A DNA stretch of 64,000 nt from Gliomastix tumulicola (Eukaryota; Ascomycota; Sordariomycetes; Hypocreales; Bionectriaceae), in the NCBI GenBank assembly GCA_001599755.1, contig BCHX01000001.1, positions 3,596,001-3,660,000 of the forward strand, given 5' to 3'. The translations under genes were made by a program, and so were the position numbers. This document shows, in pieces, positions 32,660 to 43,812 of this stretch. Under the pieces are notes generated by a model, which saw only the letters and a program-made list of their open reading frames with translations, searched no databases and had not been told where the DNA came from. Position 1 is the first letter of the stretch; every line of letters begins with the position of its first letter.

Positions 32660-33185
32660 TCAGTCAACGCAGGAGAGGCACCGCGGAAGGATAAACACCG
32701 GAAGCAGCAACGGGAGCAGCCCGCATCGGCGGATATGAAGAAGGCAGACCAACCATCAGCACGTGAATCACAGCGGCGACAGCGACGATTTTCACGGCGG
32801 CAGCGACGGGCTAAGACTAGGCTTGATCGCCTGCGAGGAGGCTGGACAGGGAAATGATAGGAGTAAGCATGGCGCCGTCTGAGGCTGGATATACGCGTTT
32901 GTCGACCCAAAGCCCGACATTGGAACAGGGCGAGACTGTCTACATGATACCCCTATACTGTTCGAAAAGAGGAAAAAAAAAAAAGAACAGCCTCTGTATC
33001 AATTCTGTGTGTATAACAACTGCATTGAGCCTTCAATCTCCAAGACTTGAGGGGATGAAGATCTGGTGGGGTCGCTTCTCAGTGCATAATTCGCTGGACA
33101 AAAATGAATAAAGACGAAAAAAAATCATCGAAACCCAGAGTTTTCACACACGCAGACACAAAGGAGTTTCTCTCCTATCATCACC
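32660..33185. other. Intergenic region between the TGS1-like and KEL3-like genes
   Basis: A 526-bp stretch between tandem genes. An A-rich run lies near 32972-32985. No gene is supported; it should contain the first gene's 3' UTR and the second gene's promoter. Confidence 0.5.
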
Positions 33186-35522
33186 ATGGCCAAAGATAAG
33201 AAGAAGAGTGCCGACGCCAAAAAGGCCAGGAAGGTCAGTTCTGCCAATAAACGACCTGACGTCGTATTTTCATTACCCCTCCATGTATTGATGATGCTAA
33301 CACCCCTCCTCTTCCTACTCCCAGGCCGAGAAATCAGCAAAGCAGGCCAGCAAGGGCGAGAAGAAGGCAAAGACCAAGGCGGCCAAGGTCGACGGCAGCG
33401 ATGCCGAAGATGTTGATCTCGACGAGATCCTGCAGGAATACGCCCGGCAGCAGGAGCAGTTCCTCAAGATCACCGAAACCGTCGCCGAGGCGCCTCCAAG
33501 GCCACGTGCCGCCTCGACGCTGATGGCTTCTCCCTCCGACAGCAACAACCTGCTACTGTTTGGCGGCGAGTACTTCAACGGGTCGCTGGCGCAGTTCTAT
33601 AACGATCTGCACATCTACAACATCGCCCGCGACGAGTGGCGCTGCGTCACCTCGCCCAACGCGCCGCTCCCGCGGTCCGGACACGCCTGGACGAGGGCCA
33701 CGAACCCGAATCACGTCTACCTGTTCGGCGGCGAGTTCTCGTCCCCCAAGCAGGGGACGTTCCACCACTACAGCGACCTGTGGATGCTGGAGCCCGGGAG
33801 CAGGGAGTGGACCAAGATCGAGGTCAAGGGCAAGGACAAGAGCCCGCCCGCGCGAAGCGGCCACCGGATGACGTACTGGAAGCACTACATCATCCTGTTT
33901 GGCGGGTTCCAGGACACGTCGAACCAGACGCGGTACCTGGGCGACCTCTGGATCTTCGACACGGTCAACTTCGTGTGGCACTCGCCCGTGCTGCCCGCCG
34001 CCCAGCTCAAGCCGGATCCGCGGTCGTCCTTCACGTTCCTCCCGCACGAGCAGGGCGCCGTGCTGTACGGCGGCTACTCGCGGGTCAAGGCCACGGTCAA
34101 CATCAAGCAGAAGCAGCAAAAGGGCGGTGGCGGCTCCAAGGGTGGCGGCGGCGGCGGCGGCGGCGGGCAGCAGGGCCAGAAGAACGTGCTCAAGCCCAAG
34201 GTCCACGACGACTGCTTCTTCCTGCGCATGTCCCTGCCCGCCAGCGACGCGGGGCCCAGCGCGCCGCCCGTCGTCCGCTGGGAGAAGCGCAAGAAGCCGA
34301 CCAACTCGCCGAACCCGTCGCGCGCGGGCGCCACCATGACGTGGCACAAGGGCCGCGGCATCCTGTTTGGCGGCGTGCACGACGTGGAGCAGAGCGAGGA
34401 GGGCATGGACAGCGAGTTCTTCAACCAGCTGTTCGCGTGGAACGTCGAGCGGAACCGCTTCATGCCGCTCGCGCTGCGGAAGCCCCGGCAGCAGCAGGGC
34501 AGGAAGCAAGGCGCCGGCGAGCAGAGAGGGGGCGGGCGGAGGGGCCGTCAGGGGAACGACGAGGAGCTGCTGAAGCTCATGGCAGCGCTCGAGTCCGGGG
34601 CATCGCTTGAGGATGCGGATGGCATCGAGCTGGAGAAGGCGGCGACCGTGGAGGAGGATGATGATGACAAGCCCGTCAAGGAGATGCCCGTCACGCTGGA
34701 GCCGCCGCATATGAGGTTCAACGCGCAGCTAGCCGTGCAGGGCGACATGCTGTACATCTACGGAGGCACGTTCGAGAAGGGCGATCGCGAGTTTACGTTT
34801 GACGACCTGTATGCCATCAACTTAGACAAGCTGGACGGGTGCAAGGAGATCTTCCAGCGGCCTGTGGAAGACTGGATCGTAAGAATCCTGGAAATATTGA
34901 TTTCATATGGAATTCCATGTGCTAACTTGAGTCTAGGAATCCGAAGACGAGGAAGACGATGAGGAAGAGGAGGAGGAGAGCGAGGATGAAGAGGAAGAGG
35001 AAGAAGAGTACGAGGTGGCCGAGAAGTTCCACACACCGAGCAAGCGCAAGAAGAAGGCAGACTCGATCTCGGACACATCCTCAGAGGTGTCTAGATCCAC
35101 GGCGCCCACCGAAGAGGCAGACGACGAGGATGATGCGGCAACGACAGCTACTTCAGTTGACGACGGTCTACCTCATCCCAGGGTACGTTCTTCTTTTCCC
35201 CTTACGATGCCATCTCCTCATAACCCACTAACAACACACTTGTCCCCAGCCCTTCGAGTCCCGCCGCGAGTTCTTCGTGCGCACGTCCAACGAGTGGCAG
35301 GAGATCCTCATGACGAGCCTACGGTGGAAGAACATCCAGCCAGAGAGCCTGACGATCAAGGAGATCAAGACCAAGGCGTTCGAGCTGAGCGAGGAGAAGT
35401 GGTGGGACTGCCGCGAGGAGATCACGGCGCTCGAGGAGGAGCAGGAGGCGGCGGGGATCCAGGAGGTGGTCAGCCTGGCGGAGAGGGGAGATGCTGGTGC
35501 TGCTGGTGGGAGGAGGAGGTAG
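33186..35522 (+). CDS. KEL3: Kelch-repeat protein (Kel3/KLHDC4-like)
   Basis: Exons are 33186-33233, 33325-34878, 34937-35182 and 35250-35522 (706 aa). A Lys-rich leader (MAKDKKKSADAKKARK) is followed by at least five kelch blades from about residue 90 to 480, marked by FGGE, YLFGGEF, ILFGGFQD, AVLYGGYS, ILFGGVHD and YIYGGTFEKGD. A Gly-rich insertion (about residues 284-305) interrupts the propeller. After an acidic exon-3 stretch, the last exon encodes the DUF4110-type end typical of this family (NEWQEILMTSLRW, SEEKWWDCREEI). The family is conserved across eukaryotes, but its exact role is unclear; the yeast protein is cytosolic. Confidence 0.92.
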
Positions 35523-35646
35523 ATATGTGTTGGTATTTTTTATGCTACCTACGTATGAACATGAATGATATCCGGTCCTCTTCTCTTATCCTCTCTCCCT
35601 TCTCATGAAGTTCACTCCATCACCAGGTGACACACTGTCCGGCTAG

Positions 35647-35872
35647 TCAGGGGTTCTTGGCCTTGGGCGGGTAGGCCTTGCCGTCTCTCTCGACCTTGGG
35701 CTCGCAGACGCAGCGCTCATCCTCGGGAATCGTATCCATGACCATGGGGATGTGCGAGCCGCAACCCCACCAGGTCGACTTGTCTAATGGGTATGTCAGT
35801 GTATGAGTTCTCGTTGAGGAGGGGGCTGAGGGAGGACGTACTGCAGGTGTCGCAGGATGCCTTTCTGCACAT
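35647..35872 (-). CDS. 55-aa cysteine-rich small protein, possible zinc-binding
   Basis: Exons are 35872-35842 and 35783-35647 (55 aa). The 58-nt intron (GTACGT...CATTAG) interrupts codon 11. The protein starts MCRKASCDTCNKSTWWGCGS, contains HIPMVMDTIP, then CVCEP and a Lys-rich tail. The cysteine spacing and the WWGCGxHIP block resemble small uncharacterised proteins of fungi and plants that I recall as having a CxxCxxSTWxGCGxHxP pattern. Metal binding is inferred from the cysteines, not shown. The gene converges with the KEL3-like gene, with 124 bp between stop codons. Its size and the intron make it easy to miss in automatic annotation. Confidence 0.75.
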
Positions 35873-36238
35873 GGTTGCGGTTGGTGTTGACAGTAATGAG
35901 TCTGGTGATGAGTTTGATGGAAGCGAGTGATGGGCTGTCCGAGGCGATGTTTAGACAATGAAGATGAGAGGAAGTGAAGAAGCAACCAGTCTTATCAGAT
36001 TCTCGTAGCTTCGGCTTTCCCCCCACCTCGAACCCCTCCATTCCGGTACCGACTTCCGGCCCATCTCCACTGCCACCATCATCACCATCACAGTGACCCT
36101 CACTGTCATAGTAGGCCCAGGTATGAAGTAGAGACAGTATTAAGATGTGTTGTATACCAGCACCGTCGCACACCCCCTACATATCTGTCGTACATAATCC
36201 CAATGAATACCTCTAGAAATACCATTGCATTCAATACC
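35873..36238. other. Intergenic region upstream of the small Cys-rich gene
   Basis: A 366-bp stretch between the small gene's start and the end of the pyroglutamyl peptidase gene. No further gene is supported. Confidence 0.5.
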
Positions 36239-37241
36239 TCACCCAACCGTACACCAGCTCTTCGTCTCCTCCTCCTCCTCCCGTCCCGTCACCACCACCA
36301 CCTTCTCCTTCTCCTGCTTCCTCCTCTCAACCTCGCTCTCAACCAGCGCCCGAATCAATCCCAACGCCAGCTCCCGCCCATTCTCAACCGCCCGCTCCGA
36401 CGCGTCGGCAGGGACATGTAGAAACGTCACCCGCCGCTCCTTGCCCTGCTTCCACCGGTGCGCGAGACTCGAGTAGTAGATGAAGTCGCATAGATACCGC
36501 CCAGCATCGTCCGAGATCCGCACATCCGCCGAGTCCTGTCCCAAAGCGCCATCAGCCATCAAACCCCTCCTACATGTTCAGGGGGGTGTATAAAGCTCAC
36601 CGGGATGCGACTCTTCCACCGCGCCAGGACATCCGGCATATCCAGCTCCGTCTCCAGCTCGGCGGGACACCCATGCCACACCCAGTCCTTGCCGTGCCCG
36701 CCCTCGAGCTCGTCCCCCAGCAGCCGCCCGTCCACGTCGGGCGCGCGGTAGCCGTCCCTGTGGCCGCGCCGCTCGATCTGGTAGAAGGGCCGCGGGCCCG
36801 CCATGCCGATGTGCAGTACGATGTCCGGCGTGGTGGTGCTGCTGCCGCTGCCGCTGCCGTCGTCCTCGCCCTCCCAGAGCTTGGGCACGAGCTCGCGGAC
36901 GACCTCGTAGCTGACGCGTATCGCCTCCGGATGCACCCTGATGCGCACGGGCGGGATGTCCGTTGTCGCTGCTGCTGCTGCTGCTGCTGCTGTAGGGCGG
37001 GCAGCAGGGTCCTTTGCTCGGAGAGGCGGTAGGTATTCCGGGAGTCCCCTTGCGATTTCCCACGACGGGTTGACGGGGNACTGCAATCGGAAGGGCTGCC
37101 GCAAAAGAACGTCAGCTAGAGTCACCCATCATCATCATCATCACCCCAGTCCCTGTCGATCACGCGAACAGACCGAAGACATACCCCAAAGCCCGTAACA
37201 AGGACGGTAATCTCGTCCGGCTCACGCACTTGCGACCCCAT
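36239..37241 (-). CDS. Pyroglutamyl peptidase I (peptidase family C15)
   Basis: Exons are 37241-37185, 37095-36601 and 36535-36239 (282 aa). The enzyme removes N-terminal pyroglutamate from peptides in the cytosol. The start ITVLVTGFG joins over intron 1 to PFRLQ and PVNPSWEIA, the C15 signature. The catalytic Cys lies in SDDAGRYLCDFIYYSSL and the His in VTFLHVP. A poly-Ala insertion (residues about 46-55, GCT repeat) and a Gly/Ser run separate the first strands. One base (37079, codon after Leu-Gln) is N in this assembly, so one residue is undetermined. The last 35 residues are charged and low in complexity. Confidence 0.93.
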
Positions 37242-37889
37242 TACTGTGACCCTTTTTTTGCCCCCTGGAGATCGACAAGATTCGAATATCTCACACACGA
37301 GAGAGTATGTCACCGAGGGGAAGAATGCATGGGGGAATGTTGGGCAGAGTTAGAGCTGAGCTTCCCCTCCCCCATTCAGCCACCGGCCGGATTGATTAAG
37401 TACGTAGGTACCCCAAGTACGGAGGCAAAAATGTCGACGTCCCCGTTTCCCCGCATCTAGCCGGATGATAAACAGCAATTCACTATCGAAGCATGCTAGA
37501 ACTAACTACTAGTACTTAGGGTGTGCGTCATTGGCATTCTGTTCTACCGTGGCGTTGTGCTAAGCGTCACTAATGAAGGCAGTTTCCAATCTTGAGGTGG
37601 GAGTCTGTGATTCGTCTGCTAACTACTAAGGCAAGTACTAATTTCTAAATGAACAGAAAATACTATGGATGGTTGCTTCATCTTTCTTGATACTTCTTCC
37701 CCTGTTTTGACGTAACACGAGCAAATTTGCAAGCCAGATGTGTTCCAAAAAACCAGAAACTGAATAGATGGACGAATGATGGTCTAATAATATAGCGACC
37801 CAGACAGAATACATGAATCCCTCACAAGCAACTCCCACCACATGCGTCATCAAGTCATCAAATTAACGTCTCGGCACAGCACCCGTTGT
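37242..37889. other. Intergenic region between the peptidase and zinc-finger genes
   Basis: A 648-bp stretch, AT-rich in its middle (about 37450-37850). It should contain the peptidase promoter and the zinc-finger gene's 3' UTR. Nothing else is recognised. Confidence 0.5.
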
Positions 37890-40283
37890 TTATTCGTGGA
37901 AGTTGTGGTAGTCCAGCTGAGACAGGTCAACCTGCTGGAAGATTTCAGGCTGCGTAGTCTGGGAGAACCCCAGGTCTGCGCTGGGCATGCCTCCAAACAG
38001 GGACTGCGAGTTCCCCTTGCCCATGTGGGCAGGGAACAGCTGGAAGTCATCTCCCTCGGCTCCGTATGACTCGTCAAAGGTGTCATCTACCTCGTCAAGC
38101 GAAGGCGGTGTGTACAGCATCGCGTTGTGCTGGCCGTTGGGGGAGAAGTGAGGGGCAGGAGCCTGGGGAGCGGCTCCGAAGTGCTGAGGGGCGTTGAAAG
38201 CCTGCATCTGTTGTTGCTGAGCATGCTGAGGCTGCTGGTTTTGGAGTTGGTGGTGGTGAGGGTGAGGAGCCTGGCGCGGCTGCTGAAGAGGCAGCGGAGC
38301 CGGAGGCATCATCTTATTGTACAAGAGTGCGTCGTTGGGGAGGGGCAGCGAATGGGTAGGAATCCGGGCTGTCGCCGCGTAGATATCCTCATCCGTGATG
38401 AACTGCGACCCGTTCTGGTAGGGAGGGTACTGCTCGTACGAAGCCGCCGAGGATGGCGAAAGGTGCTCCAGAGACAGATCCATGCCGTCCAGCGTCTCGG
38501 GCTGCAGACCGTACGTCGCGAGCCAGTCTGCATCCGCAGGGTAGAGAGGGAAGTCGCTGGTCATGACCTGACCCTGCTCCTGCTCGGGGGTAGGAACGCT
38601 GTAGACCTCAGAGGGAGTGGAAACGTTGCCCAGAGGGGGTGTCTGCTGTACGGAGCTCGCGCTCTGCACGGGCAGCTTCTTGCCACCGTTGGTCTTGGTG
38701 CGAACGTACGTCCAGCCGTGAGCCTTCTCCATGTGCTGCTTGCAGTTGGACTCGCGCTTCGACTTGTAAGGGCAAGGCTTGAACTGGCACTCGTACATGG
38801 CAGGGGCATCCGAGTGCTTGTCGTTGATGTGACGGTCCATCTCCTTCTCGGTCGGCCACCCAAACTCGTGATACTTGCACGTGGGCATGGGGCACTTCCA
38901 GGGGCGCGAGTGAGTCTTCTCGTGCTTGGTCAGGTCGCAGGGGCGCTTGAACTCCTTGTTGCACCCAGCCTCACGGCACTTCTTGGGCGCAAGCTCCTCG
39001 GGGCTCGCGTTCTTCTTGCGGCGAGCCATAGAGCGCATGATCTCCTCCTCATCCTCGCGAACTTCGGAGAGAGAGCGCTTGACCTGTGCAGGGCCATCAT
39101 TCATATCCACAGGCTTGCCGGTAAGCATAGAGACGGCAGTGCCGTCCTTTCGGATGCGGACGAGCTCGGCGGGACGCCCGTTCTCTGAGATACCGCCGAA
39201 GAGCTTGATCTCATCAGATCTTTGGGATGGGTTAGCGCTGGCTTGCAGAGGCACAAGACGAGGCACATACTGGTCAAGATCCATGTTGTCGGCCAACTCG
39301 CCACCCTTGGCGGCGGCCAGATCTCTGCCATACTGGTAAATTTGCTCCTTTAGGTCGATGAAATATCCGTTAGTGTAAGGTCGATCGCCGGGCCGGACTT
39401 GCTCGCGGTCGCTGAGGTATTCGACAGTCGCTTGGATGCATCGGATCGAGGTGAAGCAGAAGTCGAGATACATGACCGCTGACTTGGCCTTCTCCTTTAC
39501 GAGCAACTTCCGATAAGTATTTCCCCAAACTCCGTTATCGTTGAAAAGGTGACTTACCGGAGCCATGAAGAGCAGAGTCTTCTCTACGTCTCGCAGGCAG
39601 ATGATCTGCTTGGAGCGGATGCGACGGGGGATATCGAGGACGATGGGCTCAAAATCCTTGAGCTCTGTCCTCTCCAGAAGGGGACCGAGAGTGTGCTCCT
39701 GGATTCGGTTGACGGCCTTGGAGCCGAGGGCGGGAAGACCCTCCATGGTTGCTGACGCCGACCGGGTAATGGTAACAGCTGTTCCATGTGACTGGGTCTT
39801 CTTCATAGTGGCGTCGCCAGCACTCTTGCCACCGGAAGAGACAAGTGAGGATCCCAAGCCGCTGTCAGAGGCATGGTTGGACCGACGGGCAGATCGGGGG
39901 CGGAGCACTCGGCGTTGAGTCTCCTTGGCCGTGTCCTGGGGCATGTCGAGGAACCCGCGGGGGATGGGAAGGCTGGTGTCACGCAGGGGCTTTTCGGCCT
40001 CTGGCTTGGAAGAGATGGAGAGGTTCTCGGTCAGAGCGAAGACCTCCTCGATCTCGTTGAGGGTCAGGGCCGCACGTCGACGGTTTGCGTCGATGACATC
40101 GTCCATATGGCTCTGGGCCCGAGGAAGGGTGGGAGGAGTGAAGAGCGAGTCGGCAACGCTGCGAGGCTTGGGGGAGTTGAAGGTGGCACCTTTGCGGAGC
40201 GTCGAAGCCGTCTTCAGAAGCGGCTCGCCATTATCACCAGCCTGGGTTGCTGGGACTCTTCGGCGAGGGTTGGCGAGAGACAT
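37890..40283 (-). CDS. C2H2 zinc-finger transcription factor
   Basis: Exons are taken as 40283-39558 and 39506-37890 (780 aa). The 51-nt segment 39507-39557 has a perfect GTAAGT donor and an AAG acceptor but no stop and a length divisible by three; removing it joins LLFMAP to LLVKEKAKSAVMYL, which reads better. The zinc fingers lie at about residues 493-585: CREAGCNKEFKRPCDLTKHE with H after KT, CPMPTCKYHEF with HINDKH, and CQFKPCPYKSK with HMEKAH. A long central domain before the fingers is probably a conserved protein-interaction region. The tail is Gln/Pro/His-rich with acidic segments, a typical activation domain. The ATG at MSLANP is preferred; the frame stays open upstream to 40451. I do not assign a symbol. 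Confidence 0.85.
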   Translation of the reverse strand: MSLANPRRRVPATQAGDNGEPLLKTASTLRKGATFNSPKPRSVADSLFTPPTLPRAQSHMDDVIDANRRRAALTLNEIEEVFALTENLSISSKPEAEKPLRDTSLPIPRGFLDMPQDTAKETQRRVLRPRSARRSNHASDSGLGSSLVSSGGKSAGDATMKKTQSHGTAVTITRSASATMEGLPALGSKAVNRIQEHTLGPLLERTELKDFEPIVLDIPRRIRSKQIICLRDVEKTLLFMAPVSHLFNDNGVWGNTYRKLLVKEKAKSAVMYLDFCFTSIRCIQATVEYLSDREQVRPGDRPYTNGYFIDLKEQIYQYGRDLAAAKGGELADNMDLDQYVPRLVPLQASANPSQRSDEIKLFGGISENGRPAELVRIRKDGTAVSMLTGKPVDMNDGPAQVKRSLSEVREDEEEIMRSMARRKKNASPEELAPKKCREAGCNKEFKRPCDLTKHEKTHSRPWKCPMPTCKYHEFGWPTEKEMDRHINDKHSDAPAMYECQFKPCPYKSKRESNCKQHMEKAHGWTYVRTKTNGGKKLPVQSASSVQQTPPLGNVSTPSEVYSVPTPEQEQGQVMTSDFPLYPADADWLATYGLQPETLDGMDLSLEHLSPSSAASYEQYPPYQNGSQFITDEDIYAATARIPTHSLPLPNDALLYNKMMPPAPLPLQQPRQAPHPHHHQLQNQQPQHAQQQQMQAFNAPQHFGAAPQAPAPHFSPNGQHNAMLYTPPSLDEVDDTFDESYGAEGDDFQLFPAHMGKGNSQSLFGGMPSADLGFSQTTQPEIFQQVDLSQLDYHNFHE

Positions 40284-42507
40284 GATGAAAGATGGGTCAC
40301 GGAGGACTCGGGGGGAAGCGGCAAGAAATATTAACGGCAGGCTGTTGGCGAGTCGACCAGTTAGCCGGGAATCCGTCGGCAACGATACGCTGAAGAGTAT
40401 CGAGACGATCAAGGCGTGTGAGTCACGACCGACCAAGCCAAGGGCTGTCACGCTCCTCCACGAAAGAAGCGGAGAGAAGCGGCAAGATCAGGTCTTGGGG
40501 CGACGGACGCTCTGTGGCGATACACGTTTGATGCCTCGCGTGCCTGAGGATGAGATAGGCTCACCTGAAATGCAGGAACGAAGGGCAAGTGGCGGGAAGA
40601 TGGCCAAGGGGGCGAGGCAAGCGAGCACCTGGGGAACCGTCGGAACCAATGTCAGCAGCAAGCCTATTGTCGACTTTGTCCTCCCCCGGAGCAAGATTGG
40701 TGATTGCCAGGAAAGGGGCGAGAAAGTCGACGGTTCAATGATTGATTCCAAAGAAACGTAAAGAAGATGAAAGACACGGGAGGTACGGGCGAGCACAGCG
40801 GGTCGAGAGGATGGATATATGAGCAAGACGGGCAGTGCTGGGGAGAGAGAGATGACGGGACGGAGAAGGGAGTGTGGAGGAGGAAGAGCCAAAGTCCAAA
40901 GTCCGCAGAGTTGAGAATGACCGTGCTAAGGACACTGTATGGGCGTTGAGTGGGTGGGGGCAGCGGTGGGCGATTTTGGTGTGATTTGTGTCATTTTGGC
41001 AGCGTTTGAGGATTGGGGAGTGGAGTAGACGCAGCACAGTCATGCACAGTGCGCTAGTGCTGAGGCCTTCAGCCCACTTCCGCTGCTGCCTGGAGCGGTC
41101 GGCCAATCAGCAGCGAGGTCCTGAGGCGAGGTGTGGGGACTCGAGTCCTGGAGAAACAGCTGACAAAAGCGCCTGGTCGCTCCTGTTACGATTTGTCAGT
41201 ACGAGATACGCCGTGCACTAACATTGAGACACGGCTTTAGTCGGTCAACCACTTTATGCCCTCGAGTACCTTCCCTATCACACAGAACATGCCCTGACAC
41301 TTTGCGTCGACTGGCCGGCATTGAGATTCCACCGCCGGCCGCACAGTCATCGATTGAGGACTCGGTGGCCACAGGACTCACCCAGGACTCGCTGTTATCT
41401 GATCTGGAATTCTGGGTGTCTCTGGCTATCCCTGGGTGTGTGGCTATGCCGGTGGTACTATCGAATACGCTCCCATGTCGAAATTGGCGGCAGAAACAGT
41501 GCCAGGGGTAGCGAGCACAAACAAGCGACAGACAAGCGGGTGGGCGCGCCAAGGATGAGCGTCGCCATCAACTCGCGTCCTGTGGACTGAAGGCAGCCGA
41601 ATTAATCCCTTTGGGTATTCCTCCGAGTCCAAATGGCTGAGGTTTTATTCTGCTGGCCATTGCGATGAACGAATGGCCAGCCAGATCGGATGGCCCCGGG
41701 ACAGATCATGATCATGATTATGTTCCAGGATGTCCATCGGCGTCCATGGGATTCCCTCAGGATTGGACGAGCTGCCAGCGAATCATGCCTCGGGAAGACG
41801 ACCACTGTGTTCTGTACTATTACCGGCCGTGCTATTAATGGCGTGCTTAGAGACGCTGCTGCTTATTCATGCGTCGGCCGGCCGAATTGGCTTTACCGTT
41901 CGAACGCCCAAACACGCGGCGACGCACCAACAAGCGAATCCCAATCGATTCCTGCTCGAGTAAACAGACTGACAGCTCTCATACGAAATGTTACCACATT
42001 GGTCCCTCCGCTAATACGTGTCGACAATCTCAACTGAGACCCAGTCAGCCCTATCGATGGAGAGGGTACGCAAACCGCCACCGCCATCAGCCAATCAGTG
42101 GCCAGAAAACGGGGGAGCCTGTTGCGCGAGACCTGCAGGTCATGGTCGAAATCTGGGAGCCTTAAAGGCATCCAACATTCGGGCAGCACACTGTACCCAG
42201 GCATCACTATTTTCCTTGGTTCCCTCCACTCTGGGCCCTTGGTTTCACTGCTGCCTCCGGTGAGACCCTCCTCGCCTTTCTCGAGGGCCAAGGCGCACTG
42301 GGCGAACCCCTGCGAGCGATCTTGGTGATGCGATCTGGATCAGCCCGAGTGGGGGGACATGAGTCTGTGGATTCGGAGGAGAGAATCTCGAGCAAATTGG
42401 CTGGAGGCTGTGCAGCCCAGGGTCACGAACTTGTACAACATACGGGCGCTCAGGGCAAGGGAAGCCTGTCTATCGTAGTCTATTCAGGTAAGGTGCCAGT
42501 TCTGGTA
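40284..42507. promoter_or_regulatory. Long upstream region of the zinc-finger gene
   Basis: This 2.2-kb stretch has no supported gene. Its left part is probably a long promoter and 5' leader for the zinc-finger factor; its right end is the 3' region of biotin synthase. Two CCAATCA sequences, matching the core of fungal CCAAT boxes, are at 41103-41109 and 42091-42097. Open frames on both strands are short and unlike known proteins. Confidence 0.5.
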
Positions 42508-43812
42508 TCACGCTTTTGTCTCCTCGGCGTCCGGTTTGGGCGACTTCTGGAAGCTCTTCATCGGCTCCAGGCCCCAGCGGCCAAATATGGCACTGTCCTC
42601 GTCCCAGCCGTTACACTCGGTCGTCAGCATCTTCTCGCCGGTGAAAATGGCGTTGGCGCCCGCCATGAAGCACAGCGCCTGCTTCTCCTCGGACATGGTC
42701 TTCCGCCCCGCCGCGATGCGGATGATGGTCGCCGGCATCAGGATACGAGCTGCCGCGATGGTCCGCAGCATGCTCGGGAACTCGACCGGCGGCCTGTCGC
42801 CAAGCGGCGTCCCCTTGATCGGCACGAGGGCGTTGACGGGGAAGCTCTCTGGGTGCGAGGGCAACGTAGAGACAGTGTGGAGGAGGCCGATGCGATCCTC
42901 AGACGACTCGCCCAGGCCGAGAATGCCACCAGAGCACACGTTGATGCCGGCATCGCGGACGTGGCCCAGAGTCTTCAGCCTCTCGTCGTACGTCCTCGTC
43001 GAGATGACAGAAGGGTAGAACTCGCGGCTGGTGTCGACGTTGTGGTTGTATGCCGTCAGCCCCGCGTCCTTGAGCTCCTTGGCCTGCGCGTCGTCGATCA
43101 TGCCGAGCGTCACACAGGACTCCATGCCCAGCTCTCGCACGCCTGCCACCATGGCCTTGATGTTCTTGAGAGCATTCTTCCGACCACGCATATCGCGCCA
43201 CGCGGCGCCCATGCAGAAGCGAGTGCTGCCCTTGTCACGGGCCACGCGAGCAGCAGCGAGGACAGACTCGACAGACTCGACGCGCTTGGCCTCGAGGCCT
43301 GTTCCCTTCTGGTAGCGGGTGGACTGGGCGCAGTAGGAGCAGTCTTCGGAGCATCCACCCGTCTTGATGTTCATCAAGGTGCAGAGCTGGACTTCGGAGG
43401 GCTTGTGGAATCGACGGTGGATGTTGGCCTGGTGCTGGGTCAGATCATCCACTGGTGAATATTATGAGGGTTCCTTGGGACGACGCACAGCTTGGAAGGT
43501 GAGTTCCATCAGCGGCTGGTAGTAGATGGCGGATATCTCCTCCTTTGTCCAGTCGTGGCGCGGAGCCTCGGCAGCCACTGCCTCTCGCAGAATGGCTTTC
43601 GCACGCTCGCGCTGTTTTTGCTGGATGTCCTCGTGGCTGCTCGGGGCAGGCGGCGGCGGAGAGGGCCAGGTGCTGGCTTTGGCATGGTCGACGACTGTGG
43701 ACATGCGAGCAGCACCAACGGCGGGCTGAATACCAGAAACAGCACCGTTGAGGAGTGGCTGCCCCCAGCCAGCGACCACCCGTCCTTGTAGTCTCGTGAT
43801 AGTTCGACTCAT
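42508..43812 (-). CDS. BIO2: Biotin synthase, mitochondrial
   Basis: Exons are 43812-43489 and 43428-42508 (414 aa). Biotin synthase inserts sulfur into dethiobiotin, the last step of biotin synthesis. The radical-SAM motif CSEDCSYC (binding the 4Fe-4S cluster) is present, followed by QSTRYQKGTGLEAKRV, the GLTAYNHNVDTSREFYPS block, NVCSGGILGLGES, and the 2Fe-2S cluster region with the Arg ligand in IIRIAAGRKTM. The first 35 residues (MSRTITRLQGRVVAG...) are Arg-rich with no acids, as expected of a mitochondrial presequence. The intron is 60 nt and lies between FQA and ANIHRRFHKP. Only this gene of the biotin pathway is in the window. Confidence 0.95.

Noticed and set aside
33553..34710. Open frame of 385 codons on the minus strand opposite the kelch gene
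   Set aside because: Antisense shadow of a GC-rich coding exon; composition is Arg/Leu/Ala/Val-rich with no domain, whereas the plus strand encodes clear kelch repeats.
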